Positions 9,005-18,245 of a stretch of 64,000 bases of DNA are shown piece by piece. The stretch lies in assembly GCA_024650045.1 (NCBI GenBank), contig JANKMU010000007.1, positions 10,248 to 74,247 of the forward strand. The letters are read 5' to 3'. The stretch is from Mycoplasmatota bacterium (GTDB lineage: Bacteria > Bacillota_I > Bacilli_A > Acholeplasmatales > Acholeplasmataceae). Each line of letters opens with the position of its first letter. Position 1 is the first letter of the stretch. A program made the translations under genes and the position numbers. The notes beneath the pieces were generated by a model, which was not told the origin of the DNA, searched no databases, and was given only the letters and a program-made list of their open reading frames with translations.

Positions 9005-9879
9005 TGAATTCAATTGTTGTTAAAAATCACGAAGTTGTATCAACATTACCAAATGATTTTACATATGAAAATCATACATTAACCATACCAAAAAATATCC
9101 ATTATCAAGACCCAATTAAAATTACATTAGAAGATGAATACAACGATTCATTTAAAATAGTTGTATCTGAAAATACAAGCATTAAAATTATTTTAGAAGT
9201 TGTTAGTGAAAAAACAACTGACAATCTCTACAAAATCTCATTGCATGCAAAAGCAAACACTCAAATAAAATACTTACTCATTAGTGAATTGTCGAGCAAT
9301 AATGCTAATCTTGAACACAATTTTAAAGTTGACAGGGATGCTAAACTAGATCTTATTGGCGGATTTGTAAGTAATATACTTACTGCAAAAATGCATGTTG
9401 AACTTGTTGGTGAAGGTGCAGAAGTGAAGTTAAGAGCTATTGCTGTATCGTCTGATGATCACAAACAAAATATTGATGTTATGATCGTTCACAAAGCACC
9501 AAATACATTTGGAGACATGACCAATATTGGAATTGCCAATAAACGTGGTAAAATTGTATTGAACGGTGTCGAAAAAATAGAAAAGGGGATGAAGCATGCC
9601 AATGCTTTCCAAACCTTAAAAGGTATTATTACATCTGATGAAGCAAGAGTTGAAGTTAACCCAATTTTATTAATTGATGAATATGACGTCAAAGCAGGTC
9701 ATGGAGCAACAATTGGTAAAATTGCAGAAGACGCTTTATTCTACCTGCGAAGCAGAGGATTAACACACCAGGAAGCAGAGAAGCTCATTATTAATGGATT
9801 CTTGCGTCCTGTCATCGATGAAATCGATGATGAACCACTTAAGGAAAGATTCGTGCATGTTGTCAATTCAAGAATATGA
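9004..9879 (+). CDS. sufD: Fe-S cluster assembly protein SufD (short form)
   Basis: Scaffold partner of SufB and SufC. The C-terminal half has the SufB/SufD family core, with 'VEVNPILLIDEYDVKAGHGATIGKI' split features and the final 'RGLTHQEAEKLIINGFLRPVID', which parallels the end of SufB. At 291 residues it is much shorter than the roughly 400-435 of many Firmicutes SufD proteins, and the missing part is N-terminal. It starts on the last base of sufC and overlaps sufS by four bases (ATGA), so translation is coupled. Confidence 0.9.
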   Translation: MNSIVVKNHEVVSTLPNDFTYENHTLTIPKNIHYQDPIKITLEDEYNDSFKIVVSENTSIKIILEVVSEKTTDNLYKISLHAKANTQIKYLLISELSSNNANLEHNFKVDRDAKLDLIGGFVSNILTAKMHVELVGEGAEVKLRAIAVSSDDHKQNIDVMIVHKAPNTFGDMTNIGIANKRGKIVLNGVEKIEKGMKHANAFQTLKGIITSDEARVEVNPILLIDEYDVKAGHGATIGKIAEDALFYLRSRGLTHQEAEKLIINGFLRPVIDEIDDEPLKERFVHVVNSRI

Positions 9880-11081
9880 TAGATATTAACAAAGTAAGAA
9901 AAGATTTTCCAATCTATGATATACAACCAAAATTAGCATATTTGGATTCTGCAGCATCATCACTAAAAGTGAGATCTGTAATTAAACAAGTTGATTATTA
10001 TTATATGTCCTTAGGTGTTAATGTACACCGCGGTGCATATGAATTAGCATATGAAGCAACAAAATTATATGAAGATGCAAGAATAACTGTATCTAAGTTT
10101 ATTGGAGCAGAAGAAGATGAAATTATTTTCACTCGAGGAACGACATCTGCTTTAAATCTTATAGCTCATGCATATAAAGAGATTTTAAAGCCAGGTGATG
10201 AGATCATAACGAGTGAATTAGAACATCATTCATCTTTATTGCCGTGGATGGTTGTAGCTAAAAAAACAGGTGCTAAACTTGTTTATATACCATTAACTGA
10301 TGAAGGAAGAATTACTGTAGATGGATTTAAAGCTGTGCTTACTGATAAAACTAAGGTGGTTGCTATAACACATGTCTCAAATGTCATGGGTTACAAAACA
10401 CCGATTGAGGAAATCACTAAGCTTGCACACGAAAAAAATGCAATCGTTATTCTTGATGCAGCACAATCTGTTCCACATATGAAAGTTGATGTCAAGCAAC
10501 TGGGTGTTGATTTTCTAGCATTTTCAGGACATAAAATGTTTGGTCCTTCTGGTGTTGGTGTATTATATGGAAAAGAGAATCTATTAAACAGTATAGAACC
10601 ATTTGAATTTGGTGGAGAAATGGCAGATCAAGTTTTTAAAGATCATGCTACATATAAAGAAGCACCACTTAAATTTGAAGCAGGGACACCAGTCATTAGT
10701 GGAGCAATAGGATTAGCAGAGGCTATTCGTTATATTGAATCTATTGGATTAGACGAAATTCATGACCATACACATCAGTTACATCAATATACACTGGATA
10801 AATTAAAGAAAATTGAAGGTGTAACGATTTATAACCCAACAGCTGATAATCCAGTGATTGCGTTTAACATTGATGATGTACATCCACATGATATTGCAAC
10901 CATGTTGGATCAGCACCATGTAAATGTTCGTGCAGGACATCATTGTGCACAGCTTGTAACAAAATTTTTAGGAGTGAATTCTACATTGCGGGCATCATTC
11001 CATATCTATAATAATATAGCAGATTGTGATACGTTTATTGACAGTGTGAAAGCTGCAAAAGAATTCTTTTTATCGTTTTAG
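9876..11081 (+). CDS. sufS: Cysteine desulfurase SufS
   Basis: Pyridoxal-phosphate enzyme that takes sulfur from cysteine and passes it as persulfide to SufU. The PLP lysine is in 'SGHKMFGP' and the catalytic cysteine in 'RAGHHCAQ'; 'ITHVSNVMG' and 'LDAAQSVPH' are class-V aminotransferase motifs. Its length (401) is typical. It lies fourth-base-overlapped after sufD and 8 bases before sufU, the usual Firmicutes order. Confidence 0.97.
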   Translation: MIDINKVRKDFPIYDIQPKLAYLDSAASSLKVRSVIKQVDYYYMSLGVNVHRGAYELAYEATKLYEDARITVSKFIGAEEDEIIFTRGTTSALNLIAHAYKEILKPGDEIITSELEHHSSLLPWMVVAKKTGAKLVYIPLTDEGRITVDGFKAVLTDKTKVVAITHVSNVMGYKTPIEEITKLAHEKNAIVILDAAQSVPHMKVDVKQLGVDFLAFSGHKMFGPSGVGVLYGKENLLNSIEPFEFGGEMADQVFKDHATYKEAPLKFEAGTPVISGAIGLAEAIRYIESIGLDEIHDHTHQLHQYTLDKLKKIEGVTIYNPTADNPVIAFNIDDVHPHDIATMLDQHHVNVRAGHHCAQLVTKFLGVNSTLRASFHIYNNIADCDTFIDSVKAAKEFFLSF

Positions 11082-11089
11082 GAGATACT

Positions 11090-11536
11090 ATGAATATTGA
11101 ACATTTATATAGACAAGTGATTATGGAACATTATAAAAACCCAAAAAACAAAGGGTTTGTAGCTGACAACAGTTACATGACCGTTCATTTAAACAACCCA
11201 AGTTGTGGTGATGAAATGACCGTTCAATTAAAAGTTGATAATCATAAAATCACAGATATTTTGCACCAAGGAACTGGCTGTTCTATATGCTGTTCAAGTG
11301 CAAGTGTAATGAGTGAAACACTTAAAAATAAGTCACTAGATGAAGCAATATCGATACTTCACGAATTCTATGAATTGATTAAAGGTTATCCCTTTAATCC
11401 AGAAATTCTCAAAGGTGATGCAGTGGTCTATCAAGGTGTTGCTCAGTTTCCAGCTCGAGTTAAATGTGCAACATTGGCATGGAAAGCTGCAGAACAAGGT
11501 ATAATAAAAATAAAGGAGGATGAGCTAAATGGATGA
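11090..11536 (+). CDS. sufU: Sulfur-transfer protein SufU
   Basis: Zinc-dependent sulfur acceptor for SufS. The three family cysteines are visible in 'NPSCGDEM', '[10 protein letters not shown]' and 'VKCATLAW', with the SufU-specific insertion between the second and third that distinguishes it from IscU. It has 148 residues. A GGAGATACT site precedes it, and its last eight bases overlap sufB. Confidence 0.96.
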   Translation: MNIEHLYRQVIMEHYKNPKNKGFVADNSYMTVHLNNPSCGDEMTVQLKVDNHKITDILHQGTGCSICCSSASVMSETLKNKSLDEAISILHEFYELIKGYPFNPEILKGDAVVYQGVAQFPARVKCATLAWKAAEQGIIKIKEDELNG

Positions 11537-12938
11537 GAACAAGAAGAAGATAGACGCAATTATAGGTGAATATCAGTTTGGTTTCCATACAGAATCAAAG
11601 CCTGTATTTGATACAGGAAAAGGTCTTAATGAAGACATTATACGTGTAATTAGCAAAACAAAGAATGAACCAGAATGGATGCTTAATTACCGTTTAGAAA
11701 GTTATAAAAAGTTTTTAGAATTGAAGAATCCCAAATGGGGTCCTGACTTATCATTTATCAATTTTGATGAGTTTACGTACTTCCTTAGAGCGAGCGATCG
11801 TGCTGAAACAAGTTGGGATGAAGTACCTCAAGCAATTAAAGACACATTTGAAAAATTAGGGATACCTGAAGCTGAAAGAAATTTTTTAGCAGGTGTATCG
11901 ACTCAATTTGAAAGTGAAGTCGTTTATCATAATACTCAAAAAGAACTTGAAGATTTAGGTGTTATTTATGTTGACACTGATACAGCACTAAGGGATTATC
12001 CTGATTTAGTGAAGAAGTATTTTGGAACTATGATTCCAAAAGACGATAATAAATATGCTGCATTAAATAGTGCAGTATGGAGTGGTGGTTCATTTATTTA
12101 TGTACCTAAAGGTGTAAAAGTAACTAAGCCTCTTCAATCATATTTTAGAATTAATTCTGATCAAATGGGACAATTTGAAAGAACTTTAATTATTGTCGAT
12201 GAAGGTGCATCAGTTAACTATGTTGAAGGATGTACTGCACCAATTTATAAAAAAGATTCATTGCATGCAGCAATCGTTGAAATTGTTGTACATAAGGATG
12301 CTACATGTCGTTATACAACCATTCAAAACTGGTCAAACAATGTTATTAATTTAGTAACAAAACGTGCATACGTTTATGAAAATGGACATATGGAATGGAT
12401 TGATGGAAACATCGGTAGTAATGTTAATATGAAATACCCATCATGTGTACTACTCGGTGAAAGAGCAAAAGGAACTACCATTTCAATCGCATTTGCAGGT
12501 AAGGGACAATGGCAAGATACTGGTGCTAAAATGATTCATGTTGCACCTAATACTACATCAACCATTATCTCTAAATCAATAAGTCGTGGTGGTGGAACTG
12601 TAAACTATCGTGGTAAAGTTGATTTTGGCAAAAAAGCTAAAGGTGCAAAAGCACATGTTGAATGTGACACGATTATTTTAGATGATTATTCATTCTCAGA
12701 TACAATTCCAACTAATGTTGTTCGTAACAGTGATGTTTTCCTAGAACATGAAGCAACCGTTTCTAAAATTAGTGAAGAACAATTGTTTTACTTAATGAGT
12801 AGAGGGTTAACAGAGGAACAAGCAACAGAAATGATCGTTATGGGATTCATTGAGCCATTTGCTAAGGAATTACCTATGGAATATGCAATTGAATTAAACC
12901 AACTTATCAAGTTGGAAATGGAAGGTTCAATCGGATAA
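11529..12938 (+). CDS. sufB: Fe-S cluster scaffold SufB
   Basis: Main scaffold on which the cluster is built in the SufBCD complex. The 469-residue protein has the complete SufB beta-helix core, including 'VEGCTAPIY', '[14 protein letters not shown]' and the C-terminal helical end '[16 protein letters not shown]'. The conserved Cys/Glu-rich core (ECDTIILDD) is intact. AAAGGAGG is the ribosome site. It is the last gene of the operon, followed by a terminator. Confidence 0.97.
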   Translation: MDENKKKIDAIIGEYQFGFHTESKPVFDTGKGLNEDIIRVISKTKNEPEWMLNYRLESYKKFLELKNPKWGPDLSFINFDEFTYFLRASDRAETSWDEVPQAIKDTFEKLGIPEAERNFLAGVSTQFESEVVYHNTQKELEDLGVIYVDTDTALRDYPDLVKKYFGTMIPKDDNKYAALNSAVWSGGSFIYVPKGVKVTKPLQSYFRINSDQMGQFERTLIIVDEGASVNYVEGCTAPIYKKDSLHAAIVEIVVHKDATCRYTTIQNWSNNVINLVTKRAYVYENGHMEWIDGNIGSNVNMKYPSCVLLGERAKGTTISIAFAGKGQWQDTGAKMIHVAPNTTSTIISKSISRGGGTVNYRGKVDFGKKAKGAKAHVECDTIILDDYSFSDTIPTNVVRNSDVFLEHEATVSKISEEQLFYLMSRGLTEEQATEMIVMGFIEPFAKELPMEYAIELNQLIKLEMEGSIG

Positions 12939-12954
12939 TTTCAACCAATATACT

Positions 12955-12990
12955 AAAGATATTTGCATTAATTTCGCAAATATCTTTTTT
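12955..12990 (+). terminator. Intrinsic terminator of the suf operon
   Basis: Stem AAAGATATTTGC / GCAAATATCTTT with an 8-9 base loop, followed by T6. Confidence 0.88.
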
Positions 12991-13032
12991 ATTTACTTAT
13001 TTTAGCGTAAAATAATCATAAGAGGTGTTAGG

Positions 13033-13833
13033 ATGAAAAGATTTTTCTCTTTTCTTTTAATGGGTCTACTCATCATAAGTTTATCAGGATGTACAGAAGT
13101 TATAACCTATGATGACTTATATCAAGACTATCAAACACATTTAAATCAAAACGAACCAATATATCAATCTTATATTGATTATTTTAATCATATATCAACT
13201 GAAACAATCAAAAGCGTTGTCTCAGTCAAAAAAACTGTTTTTGCTTCATCTGGATCAATGACTGGTTCTGGTGTCATATTTTTTGAAGATAGTCTTTATT
13301 ATTATGTACTGACAAACAATCATGTTGTTTATGAAGAATCAAATTATTCTGTTAATTATTCTGTAGGTGATTATAATGGGAATAATTATAGTGCAACACT
13401 CGTCGCTAATAGCAGTGCTTATGATTTAGGTATTGTTAGATTCAGAAAAGGCAGTGAGGTTTTAGATGTTATTGAATTTGCTTTAGAGAATACTGCATTA
13501 GATACTAATATTGCAATATTAGGATATCCAAGTTTTCAAATCAATGCAATTACTTTAGGTGTAGCGATTGATTATTCGGTTATTGATATTGAAAATCCCT
13601 CTACAGATATAATTAATGTAGACTTTTCAGTCTTAGTAGCAACCGCACCAGTTAAATCAGGAAGTAGTGGTAGTGTTGTTATTAATGATTTATATGAATT
13701 AATTGGTATAGTTTATGCAGGTAATTTTACAAATAGCAGTGATGTTTCTCAATATGCCTTTATTATTCCAGTTGAGAAGGTGTATGAGTTTTTTGAAGAC
13801 GTTGAATTTGATTTTGGAGGTGACTCTGAATGA
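13033..13833 (+). CDS. Trypsin-like (S1/HtrA-type) serine protease lipoprotein
   Basis: Surface-anchored protease of 266 residues. The signal peptide ends in lipobox 'LSGC' (Cys20). The catalytic triad is visible: His97 in 'TNNHVV', Asp131 in 'AYDLGIV' and Ser212 in 'SGSSGSVV' (the HtrA form is GNSGG). No PDZ domain follows, so it is a minimal protease. It overlaps the next gene by four bases (ATGA), and that gene is its inactive paralogue. The natural substrate is unknown; extracellular protein quality control or peptide supply are plausible. Confidence 0.82.
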   Translation: MKRFFSFLLMGLLIISLSGCTEVITYDDLYQDYQTHLNQNEPIYQSYIDYFNHISTETIKSVVSVKKTVFASSGSMTGSGVIFFEDSLYYYVLTNNHVVYEESNYSVNYSVGDYNGNNYSATLVANSSAYDLGIVRFRKGSEVLDVIEFALENTALDTNIAILGYPSFQINAITLGVAIDYSVIDIENPSTDIINVDFSVLVATAPVKSGSSGSVVINDLYELIGIVYAGNFTNSSDVSQYAFIIPVEKVYEFFEDVEFDFGGDSE

Positions 13834-14591
13834 AAAAATTGATGATGCTTATTATGATATTATCAGTATTACTGAGTGGTTGTACTGTCTTTGTTGTTGA
13901 AGAAGACACTGAAGAGTTTAAGATTTTGGCTAGCCAATACCAAAATTATGTAGCAAATGATATCAATATTTTTGATCAATTCCAATCGTTTATCAATGTA
14001 GTTACACTAGATACAGCTGTTTCTAGTGTTATGATTGAAGTAAAAGTTTATTCACCATTAGGTGTATTACTAGAAATTAGATATGGATCAGGAGTTCTTT
14101 TTGAAGAAGATAGCACTAATTATCATATTTTAACGACATATGAGTTGACTGACCTTAGTTCAGGTCAAACGATATCCATAGAGGTGTCTGATTATCTAGG
14201 CAGAACATATAGAGGATTTGTTAGAAAGTCATCAGAAGAGTTAGGGTTAACAGGGATAAGATTTGCAAAAAATAAAAATAGAGTGCTTCAAACACTAGAC
14301 ATTTCAGAGAGTCTACCTTTAATCGGAGAACCTGTTATGTTAATTGGTTATCAAGGAGAAATAATTAATGCATTGACCATGGGTTTAATTACCGATTATA
14401 TTCGAACAGAAGATGACATTGTACACGCATTAGAAACTAATGTTTTATCAGATGCATTAGGTAATGGTGGTGTTTTGGTTAATATGAATCATGAAATCAT
14501 TGGTATCCAGTATGATGTGAGTAATGGATCTACGTTTGCGTATTCTATTTACGTTTTAAATACTTTTATAGACTATTATTTGCAGCCTTGA
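13830..14591 (+). CDS. Protease-like lipoprotein lacking the catalytic triad (pseudoprotease)
   Basis: A 253-residue lipoprotein (lipobox 'LSGC', Cys18) that aligns along its length with the preceding S1 protease: 'SGVLFEEDSTNYHILT', 'GLTGIRF', 'LIGYQGEIINALTMGLI' and 'EIIGIQYD' match the partner's motifs. The triad positions are changed: His becomes Glu105 (ILTTYELT), Asp becomes Glu137 (SEELGL) and the nucleophile region reads 'LGNGGVLV'. The frame is intact and the start is coupled to the active gene, so it is a maintained non-catalytic paralogue, not a decayed gene. It may bind or regulate the active enzyme (inference). Confidence 0.78.
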   Translation: MKKLMMLIMILSVLLSGCTVFVVEEDTEEFKILASQYQNYVANDINIFDQFQSFINVVTLDTAVSSVMIEVKVYSPLGVLLEIRYGSGVLFEEDSTNYHILTTYELTDLSSGQTISIEVSDYLGRTYRGFVRKSSEELGLTGIRFAKNKNRVLQTLDISESLPLIGEPVMLIGYQGEIINALTMGLITDYIRTEDDIVHALETNVLSDALGNGGVLVNMNHEIIGIQYDVSNGSTFAYSIYVLNTFIDYYLQP

Positions 14592-14619
14592 AAAACATAA
14601 CTAAAGATGAATAGAATGT

Positions 14620-14643
14620 CTAAGATATAAGTCTTAGCTTTTT
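14620..14643 (+). terminator. Weak intrinsic terminator after the protease pair
   Basis: Six-base stem CTAAGA / TCTTAG with a 6-base loop, followed by C and T5. The stem is short, so partial read-through is likely. Confidence 0.5.
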
Positions 14644-14698
14644 ATGATAAGTATATGGTTTAATTTATAATGATATAATAGAGAAAAGGAATGATTGA

Positions 14699-15274
14699 AT
14701 GTATAGATATCTCATCATTGAAAGCAAAAAAGAAATCAAATCAGAAGAATCGCCTATTATATCTATTTTTTCTGAATTCATCGAAATTACTAAAGTTGAA
14801 ACAGAGCCTTACGCGATTCATATATATTATCAACAAGAAACTGATGTTTCTTTTTTAGATGTCATTTTAAATATAATGAGTGATACATTAACCGATTTAC
14901 GTATTTATGTATCACATCAATTTGAAAACGAGAATCAAATAAAACAACATATGAGCTTTATTAAAGATAAATTGAAACTTATACCTTTTATCAAATATGT
15001 TTATCTAGATGATAAGATATTACTCCGTTACTTATTAAATCAAATTGATCAAACACTAAAACAAAACATTTTACGTAAATATATTGAAGATACTTCGATG
15101 ATACTCAGTATAAAAACATATTTAGAGTGTAATCAAAATATGAGTTTGGCTGCTAAAAAATTATATGTTCATCGTAACACACTCATTCAAAGATTAGATA
15201 AATTTTATCAAGTAACTGGTTTCGATGTAAGAGTATTTAATGATGCATTTTTGATTTATCATTTAGTGATTTGA
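14699..15274 (+). CDS. PucR/CdaR-type helix-turn-helix regulator
   Basis: A 191-residue protein whose C-terminus has the PucR-family HTH (HTH_30): 'CNQNMSLAAKKLYVHRNTL' and 'RLDKFYQVTGFD' at about residues 140-178. The N-terminal 130 residues have no recognised sensor domain and are shorter than in CdaR or PucR. It lies 85 bases upstream of the sugar ABC ATPase gene, with a perfect dyad in between, so control of that gene is a reasonable guess. A TATAAT box (14674-14679) precedes it. Confidence 0.72.
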   Translation: MYRYLIIESKKEIKSEESPIISIFSEFIEITKVETEPYAIHIYYQQETDVSFLDVILNIMSDTLTDLRIYVSHQFENENQIKQHMSFIKDKLKLIPFIKYVYLDDKILLRYLLNQIDQTLKQNILRKYIEDTSMILSIKTYLECNQNMSLAAKKLYVHRNTLIQRLDKFYQVTGFDVRVFNDAFLIYHLVI

Positions 15275-15279
15275 AAATA

Positions 15280-15294
15280 TGTGCAAGTTGCACA
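15280..15294. promoter_or_regulatory. Perfect dyad between the PucR-type gene and the sugar ATPase gene
   Basis: TGTGCAA-G-TTGCACA followed by T8. It may act as a small terminator of the regulator gene (5-bp stem, AAGTT loop) or as an operator, because it sits just upstream of the next promoter's -35 region. Confidence 0.45.
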
Positions 15295-15314
15295 TTTTTT
15301 TTATGATTGGGTCT

Positions 15315-15323
15315 TGCTATAAT
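15315..15323 (+). promoter_or_regulatory. Extended -10 promoter of the sugar ABC ATPase gene
   Basis: TTGCTATAAT contains TG-N-TATAAT, 36 bases before the start codon. The -35 region falls in a T run next to the dyad at 15280-15294. Confidence 0.6.
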
Positions 15324-15358
15324 GGTCTTAGAATGTAATATAAATAAGGGAGAAAAAA

Positions 15359-16513
15359 ATGGCTACTTTACAATTAAAAGATATTAATAAAGTATACCCA
15401 AATGGTGTACAAGCAGTTTTCGATTTTAATTTAAAAATCAGAGATAAAGAGTTTATCGTATTTGTTGGACCATCAGGTTGTGGTAAATCTACAACATTAA
15501 GAATGATTGCTGGTCTTGAAGAGATTACATCTGGTGAGTTATATATTGATGATGAATTAGTTAATGACAAAGCACCAAAAGACAGAAATATCGCGATGGT
15601 ATTCCAATCTTACGCGCTTTATCCACACATGACTGTATATGATAACATGGCGTTTGGTCTTAAACTTAGAAAGATGCCTAAAGATATCATTAACGAAAAA
15701 GTTAATGAAGCAGCTGATATTTTAGGTCTAACACCTTACTTAAAACGTAAACCAAAAGCATTATCAGGTGGACAAAGACAACGTGTTGCTTTAGGTAGAG
15801 CGATTGTACGTAATGCTAAAGTTTTCTTAATGGATGAACCATTATCAAATCTTGATGCTAAATTACGTGTACAAATGCGTGGTGAGTTAATCAAACTCCA
15901 TAACAAGATTGAAACAACAACTATTTATGTAACCCATGACCAAATTGAAGCGATGACAATGGCAAGCCGTATTGTTGTTATGAAAGATGGTTATATTATG
16001 CAAGTTGGAGCTCCAAAAGATATTTATGACAATCCAAACAATTTATTCGTTGCTGGATTTATTGGAACACCTCCAATGAACTTCATACATGGTACTGTAG
16101 ATAACAAATCTAACTTCGTTGCTGGGGAACACAAAATTGTTGTTCCAGAAGATAAATTTGCAATCCTAAAAGAAAATGGTATGGTAGGCAAAGAAGTAGT
16201 ATTAGGTATTCGTCCTGAAGATATTCACGACGAACAAGTTGTTATGGATACTTATCCAAATGCAATTTTAAATATCACTGTTGATGTTGCTGAGTTACTT
16301 GGATCTGAAACAAACATTTATACTAACGTCAATGGAAACAACATTTGTGCAGTTGTTAATGCACGTGCAGGTGTTCATATTGGAGACAAAATGAGACTTG
16401 CTTTGGATATGAATAAATGTCATTTCTTTGATCCAGAATCAGAACAACGTTTAATTTCTTCTGAAGCTCAACCTAAGAAAACAATTAAGAAAATTAAAGA
16501 AGAAGAACAATAA
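15359..16513 (+). CDS. Sugar ABC transporter ATP-binding protein (MsmK/UgpC family)
   Basis: CUT1-type ATPase that energises sugar or glycerol-phosphate importers; in Firmicutes one copy often serves several permeases. Walker A 'GPSGCGKST', Q-loop 'MVFQSYALYPHM', signature 'LSGGQRQR', Walker B 'VFLMDEPLSNLD' and the switch His 'VTHDQ' are complete. The C-terminal TOBE region (about 240-370, with 'LGIRPEDI') is where regulators such as EIIA bind in homologues. No permease or binding-protein genes are adjacent, which supports a shared, multi-system role. Length is 384 residues. Confidence 0.92.
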   Translation: MATLQLKDINKVYPNGVQAVFDFNLKIRDKEFIVFVGPSGCGKSTTLRMIAGLEEITSGELYIDDELVNDKAPKDRNIAMVFQSYALYPHMTVYDNMAFGLKLRKMPKDIINEKVNEAADILGLTPYLKRKPKALSGGQRQRVALGRAIVRNAKVFLMDEPLSNLDAKLRVQMRGELIKLHNKIETTTIYVTHDQIEAMTMASRIVVMKDGYIMQVGAPKDIYDNPNNLFVAGFIGTPPMNFIHGTVDNKSNFVAGEHKIVVPEDKFAILKENGMVGKEVVLGIRPEDIHDEQVVMDTYPNAILNITVDVAELLGSETNIYTNVNGNNICAVVNARAGVHIGDKMRLALDMNKCHFFDPESEQRLISSEAQPKKTIKKIKEEEQ

Positions 16514-16518
16514 CAACT

Positions 16519-16541
16519 AAAGGCCATTTGGCCTTTTTTTT
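16519..16541 (+). terminator. Intrinsic terminator after the sugar ATPase gene
   Basis: AAAGGCCA / TGGCCTTT stem with a minimal loop and an 8-9 base T run. Confidence 0.8.
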
Positions 16542-16553
16542 ATGGAGAAAAAT

Positions 16554-16970
16554 ATGATAGAATATATCGTTAATACAGCTAGTGGGTCAATTATTTATCA
16601 AGAAGATCAAATAGAAACATATAAATCCTCAAATTTAAGTTATATTAAACTTCTATGTGAGAAAGGACTATTTACTTATGATGGATATATAAAAACCATC
16701 AAGAAGGTGCTAGACATCAAATATAAGGTTCCAGTATATATCAGCGACTATCTCATGCTGATTCCATTAAAAAGAGTTAGAGATTATGATAACATATGGA
16801 TAAATTACGCATCAATCAAAAATATTAAAAAAAATGATAAAGGTATAGAAATAGAATTTTATAGTCAAAGGAAACTATATTTAAAGTATTCTTTAAATAG
16901 TCTATCGAAGCAGATTAAGTATTTGGAAATGATAAAGATTATGAAAGTAAAACATTTTCATTTTCAATAG
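16554..16970 (+). CDS. ComK-like transcription factor
   Basis: About 138 residues. The central part resembles ComK, the competence activator: 'VPVYISDYLMLIPLKR' then 'DNIWINYASIKN' parallels the ComK 'YFFPT...C-W-I-x-L-x-H' region, followed by a beta segment 'GIEIEFYSQRKLYL'. An earlier ATG (16542) would leave no ribosome site and lies on the terminator T run; GGAG at 16543-16546 fits the ATG at 16554. It has no operon partner. YlbF and YlbG homologues (linked to ComK control in Bacillus) lie 10 kb away. The match is recognised by pattern only. Confidence 0.6.
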   Translation: MIEYIVNTASGSIIYQEDQIETYKSSNLSYIKLLCEKGLFTYDGYIKTIKKVLDIKYKVPVYISDYLMLIPLKRVRDYDNIWINYASIKNIKKNDKGIEIEFYSQRKLYLKYSLNSLSKQIKYLEMIKIMKVKHFHFQ

Positions 16971-16992
16971 TATAGAAAAAGTTTACAAATAG

Positions 16993-17001
16993 TGTTATAA
17001 T
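16993..17001 (+). promoter_or_regulatory. Extended -10 promoter of pgk
   Basis: TG-T-TATAAT at 16993-17001. Downstream, an imperfect dyad GTTAAAATTTAAAC (17009-17022, 12 of 14 positions symmetric) lies in the untranslated leader and could be an operator. Confidence 0.5.
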
Positions 17002-17048
17002 AAGAACGGTTAAAATTTAAACGATTACATCATATAGGAGGAATAATG

Positions 17049-18245
17049 ATGGCAAAAAAAACAATTAAAGATATTCAAATAAAAGGAAAAAAAGTACTTG
17101 TTCGTGTTGACTTTAATGTGCCTATTAAAGATGGCCAAATAAGTGATGAGAACAGAATTGTACAAGCATTACCAACGATTAAGTATATTTTAGAACAAGG
17201 TGGTAAGGCAATTGTTTTTTCTCACCTAGGAAGAGTTAAAGATGAGTCAGACAAAGCTAAAGGTAGTTTAGCTATAGTTGCTAAAAGATTAGGTGAGCAT
17301 TTAAATCAAGAAGTTGTTTTCATTCCCGAAACAAGAGGAAAAAAACTAGAAGATGCTATTGATACCTTAAACGATGGTGAGATCTTAATGTTTGAAAACA
17401 CACGATTTGAAGATTTAGATGGCAAAAAAGAAAGTAAGAATGATCCTGAGTTAGGAAAATATTGGGCATCTTTGGGAGATGTATTTGTCAATGATGCTTT
17501 TGGTACTGCTCATCGTGAGGCAGCATCAAATGTTGGTATTGCATCAAATATTAAACAAACCGTAGCAGGTTTTCTATTAGAAAAAGAAATCAACTTTATT
17601 GGTGGAACATTAGAAAATCCTGAAAGACCATTTGTCGCTATATTAGGTGGAGCGAAAGTATCTGACAAAATTGAAGTTATTAAAAATTTACTTAAAGTTG
17701 CTGATTACGTATTAATCGGTGGTGGTATGGCATATACATTCTTTAAAGCTTTAGGACACGAAGTAGGAACTAGCTTACTTGAAGAAGACAAAGTTGATTT
17801 AGCAAAAGAATTATTAGAACTTGGTAAAGGTAAAATTTTATTAGGTAAGGATATTTATACAGCTAAAGAATTTAATCCGGAAAGTGAAAAACATGTAAGA
17901 GATGCAAATGCAATTCCAAGTGATGAAATGGGTATGGACATTGGGCCAAGAACTGTTGCGTTATTTGAATCTTACATTGAAAAAGCAAAAACCGTTGTAT
18001 GGAATGGACCAGTAGGTGTATTTGAATTCCCAAGGTTTGCTGAGGGAACACTGGCTATAGCTCGCGCTGTTGCTGAACTTGAAGGCAAAGCAACAACCAT
18101 TATCGGTGGTGGAGATTCAGCAGCTGCGGTTATTCAATTTGGCCTAGCAGAAAGATTTTCCCATATTTCAACAGGTGGTGGAGCATCACTAGAATACTTA
18201 GAAGGTAAAGTGCTTCCTGGTATCGAATGTGTTGACGATAAATAA
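17049..18245 (+). CDS. pgk: Phosphoglycerate kinase
   Basis: Glycolytic enzyme: 1,3-bisphosphoglycerate + ADP to 3-phosphoglycerate + ATP. N-terminal substrate motifs 'VRVDFNVP' and 'HLGR' and C-terminal nucleotide motifs '[11 protein letters not shown]' and '[10 protein letters not shown]' are intact; 398 residues is normal. Two in-frame ATGs are adjacent, and the second (MAKKT) has better spacing from AGGAGG. The stop overlaps the start of the cupin regulator (TAATG), so pgk, that regulator, the HPr-like gene and tpiA form one tight cluster. Confidence 0.97.
   Translation: MAKKTIKDIQIKGKKVLVRVDFNVPIKDGQISDENRIVQALPTIKYILEQGGKAIVFSHLGRVKDESDKAKGSLAIVAKRLGEHLNQEVVFIPETRGKKLEDAIDTLNDGEILMFENTRFEDLDGKKESKNDPELGKYWASLGDVFVNDAFGTAHREAASNVGIASNIKQTVAGFLLEKEINFIGGTLENPERPFVAILGGAKVSDKIEVIKNLLKVADYVLIGGGMAYTFFKALGHEVGTSLLEEDKVDLAKELLELGKGKILLGKDIYTAKEFNPESEKHVRDANAIPSDEMGMDIGPRTVALFESYIEKAKTVVWNGPVGVFEFPRFAEGTLAIARAVAELEGKATTIIGGGDSAAAVIQFGLAERFSHISTGGGASLEYLEGKVLPGIECVDDK

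Noticed and set aside
13824-13836. Mycoplasma code (TGA = Trp)
   Set aside because: The protease gene ends with TGA overlapping the next start, and sufD, rsuA and trmFO also end in TGA at family-typical lengths, while Trp residues use TGG.
17009-17022. Operator for the cupin regulator in the pgk leader
   Set aside because: The imperfect dyad is AT-only in its centre and such dyads are common in AT-rich DNA; it is mentioned only with the promoter.
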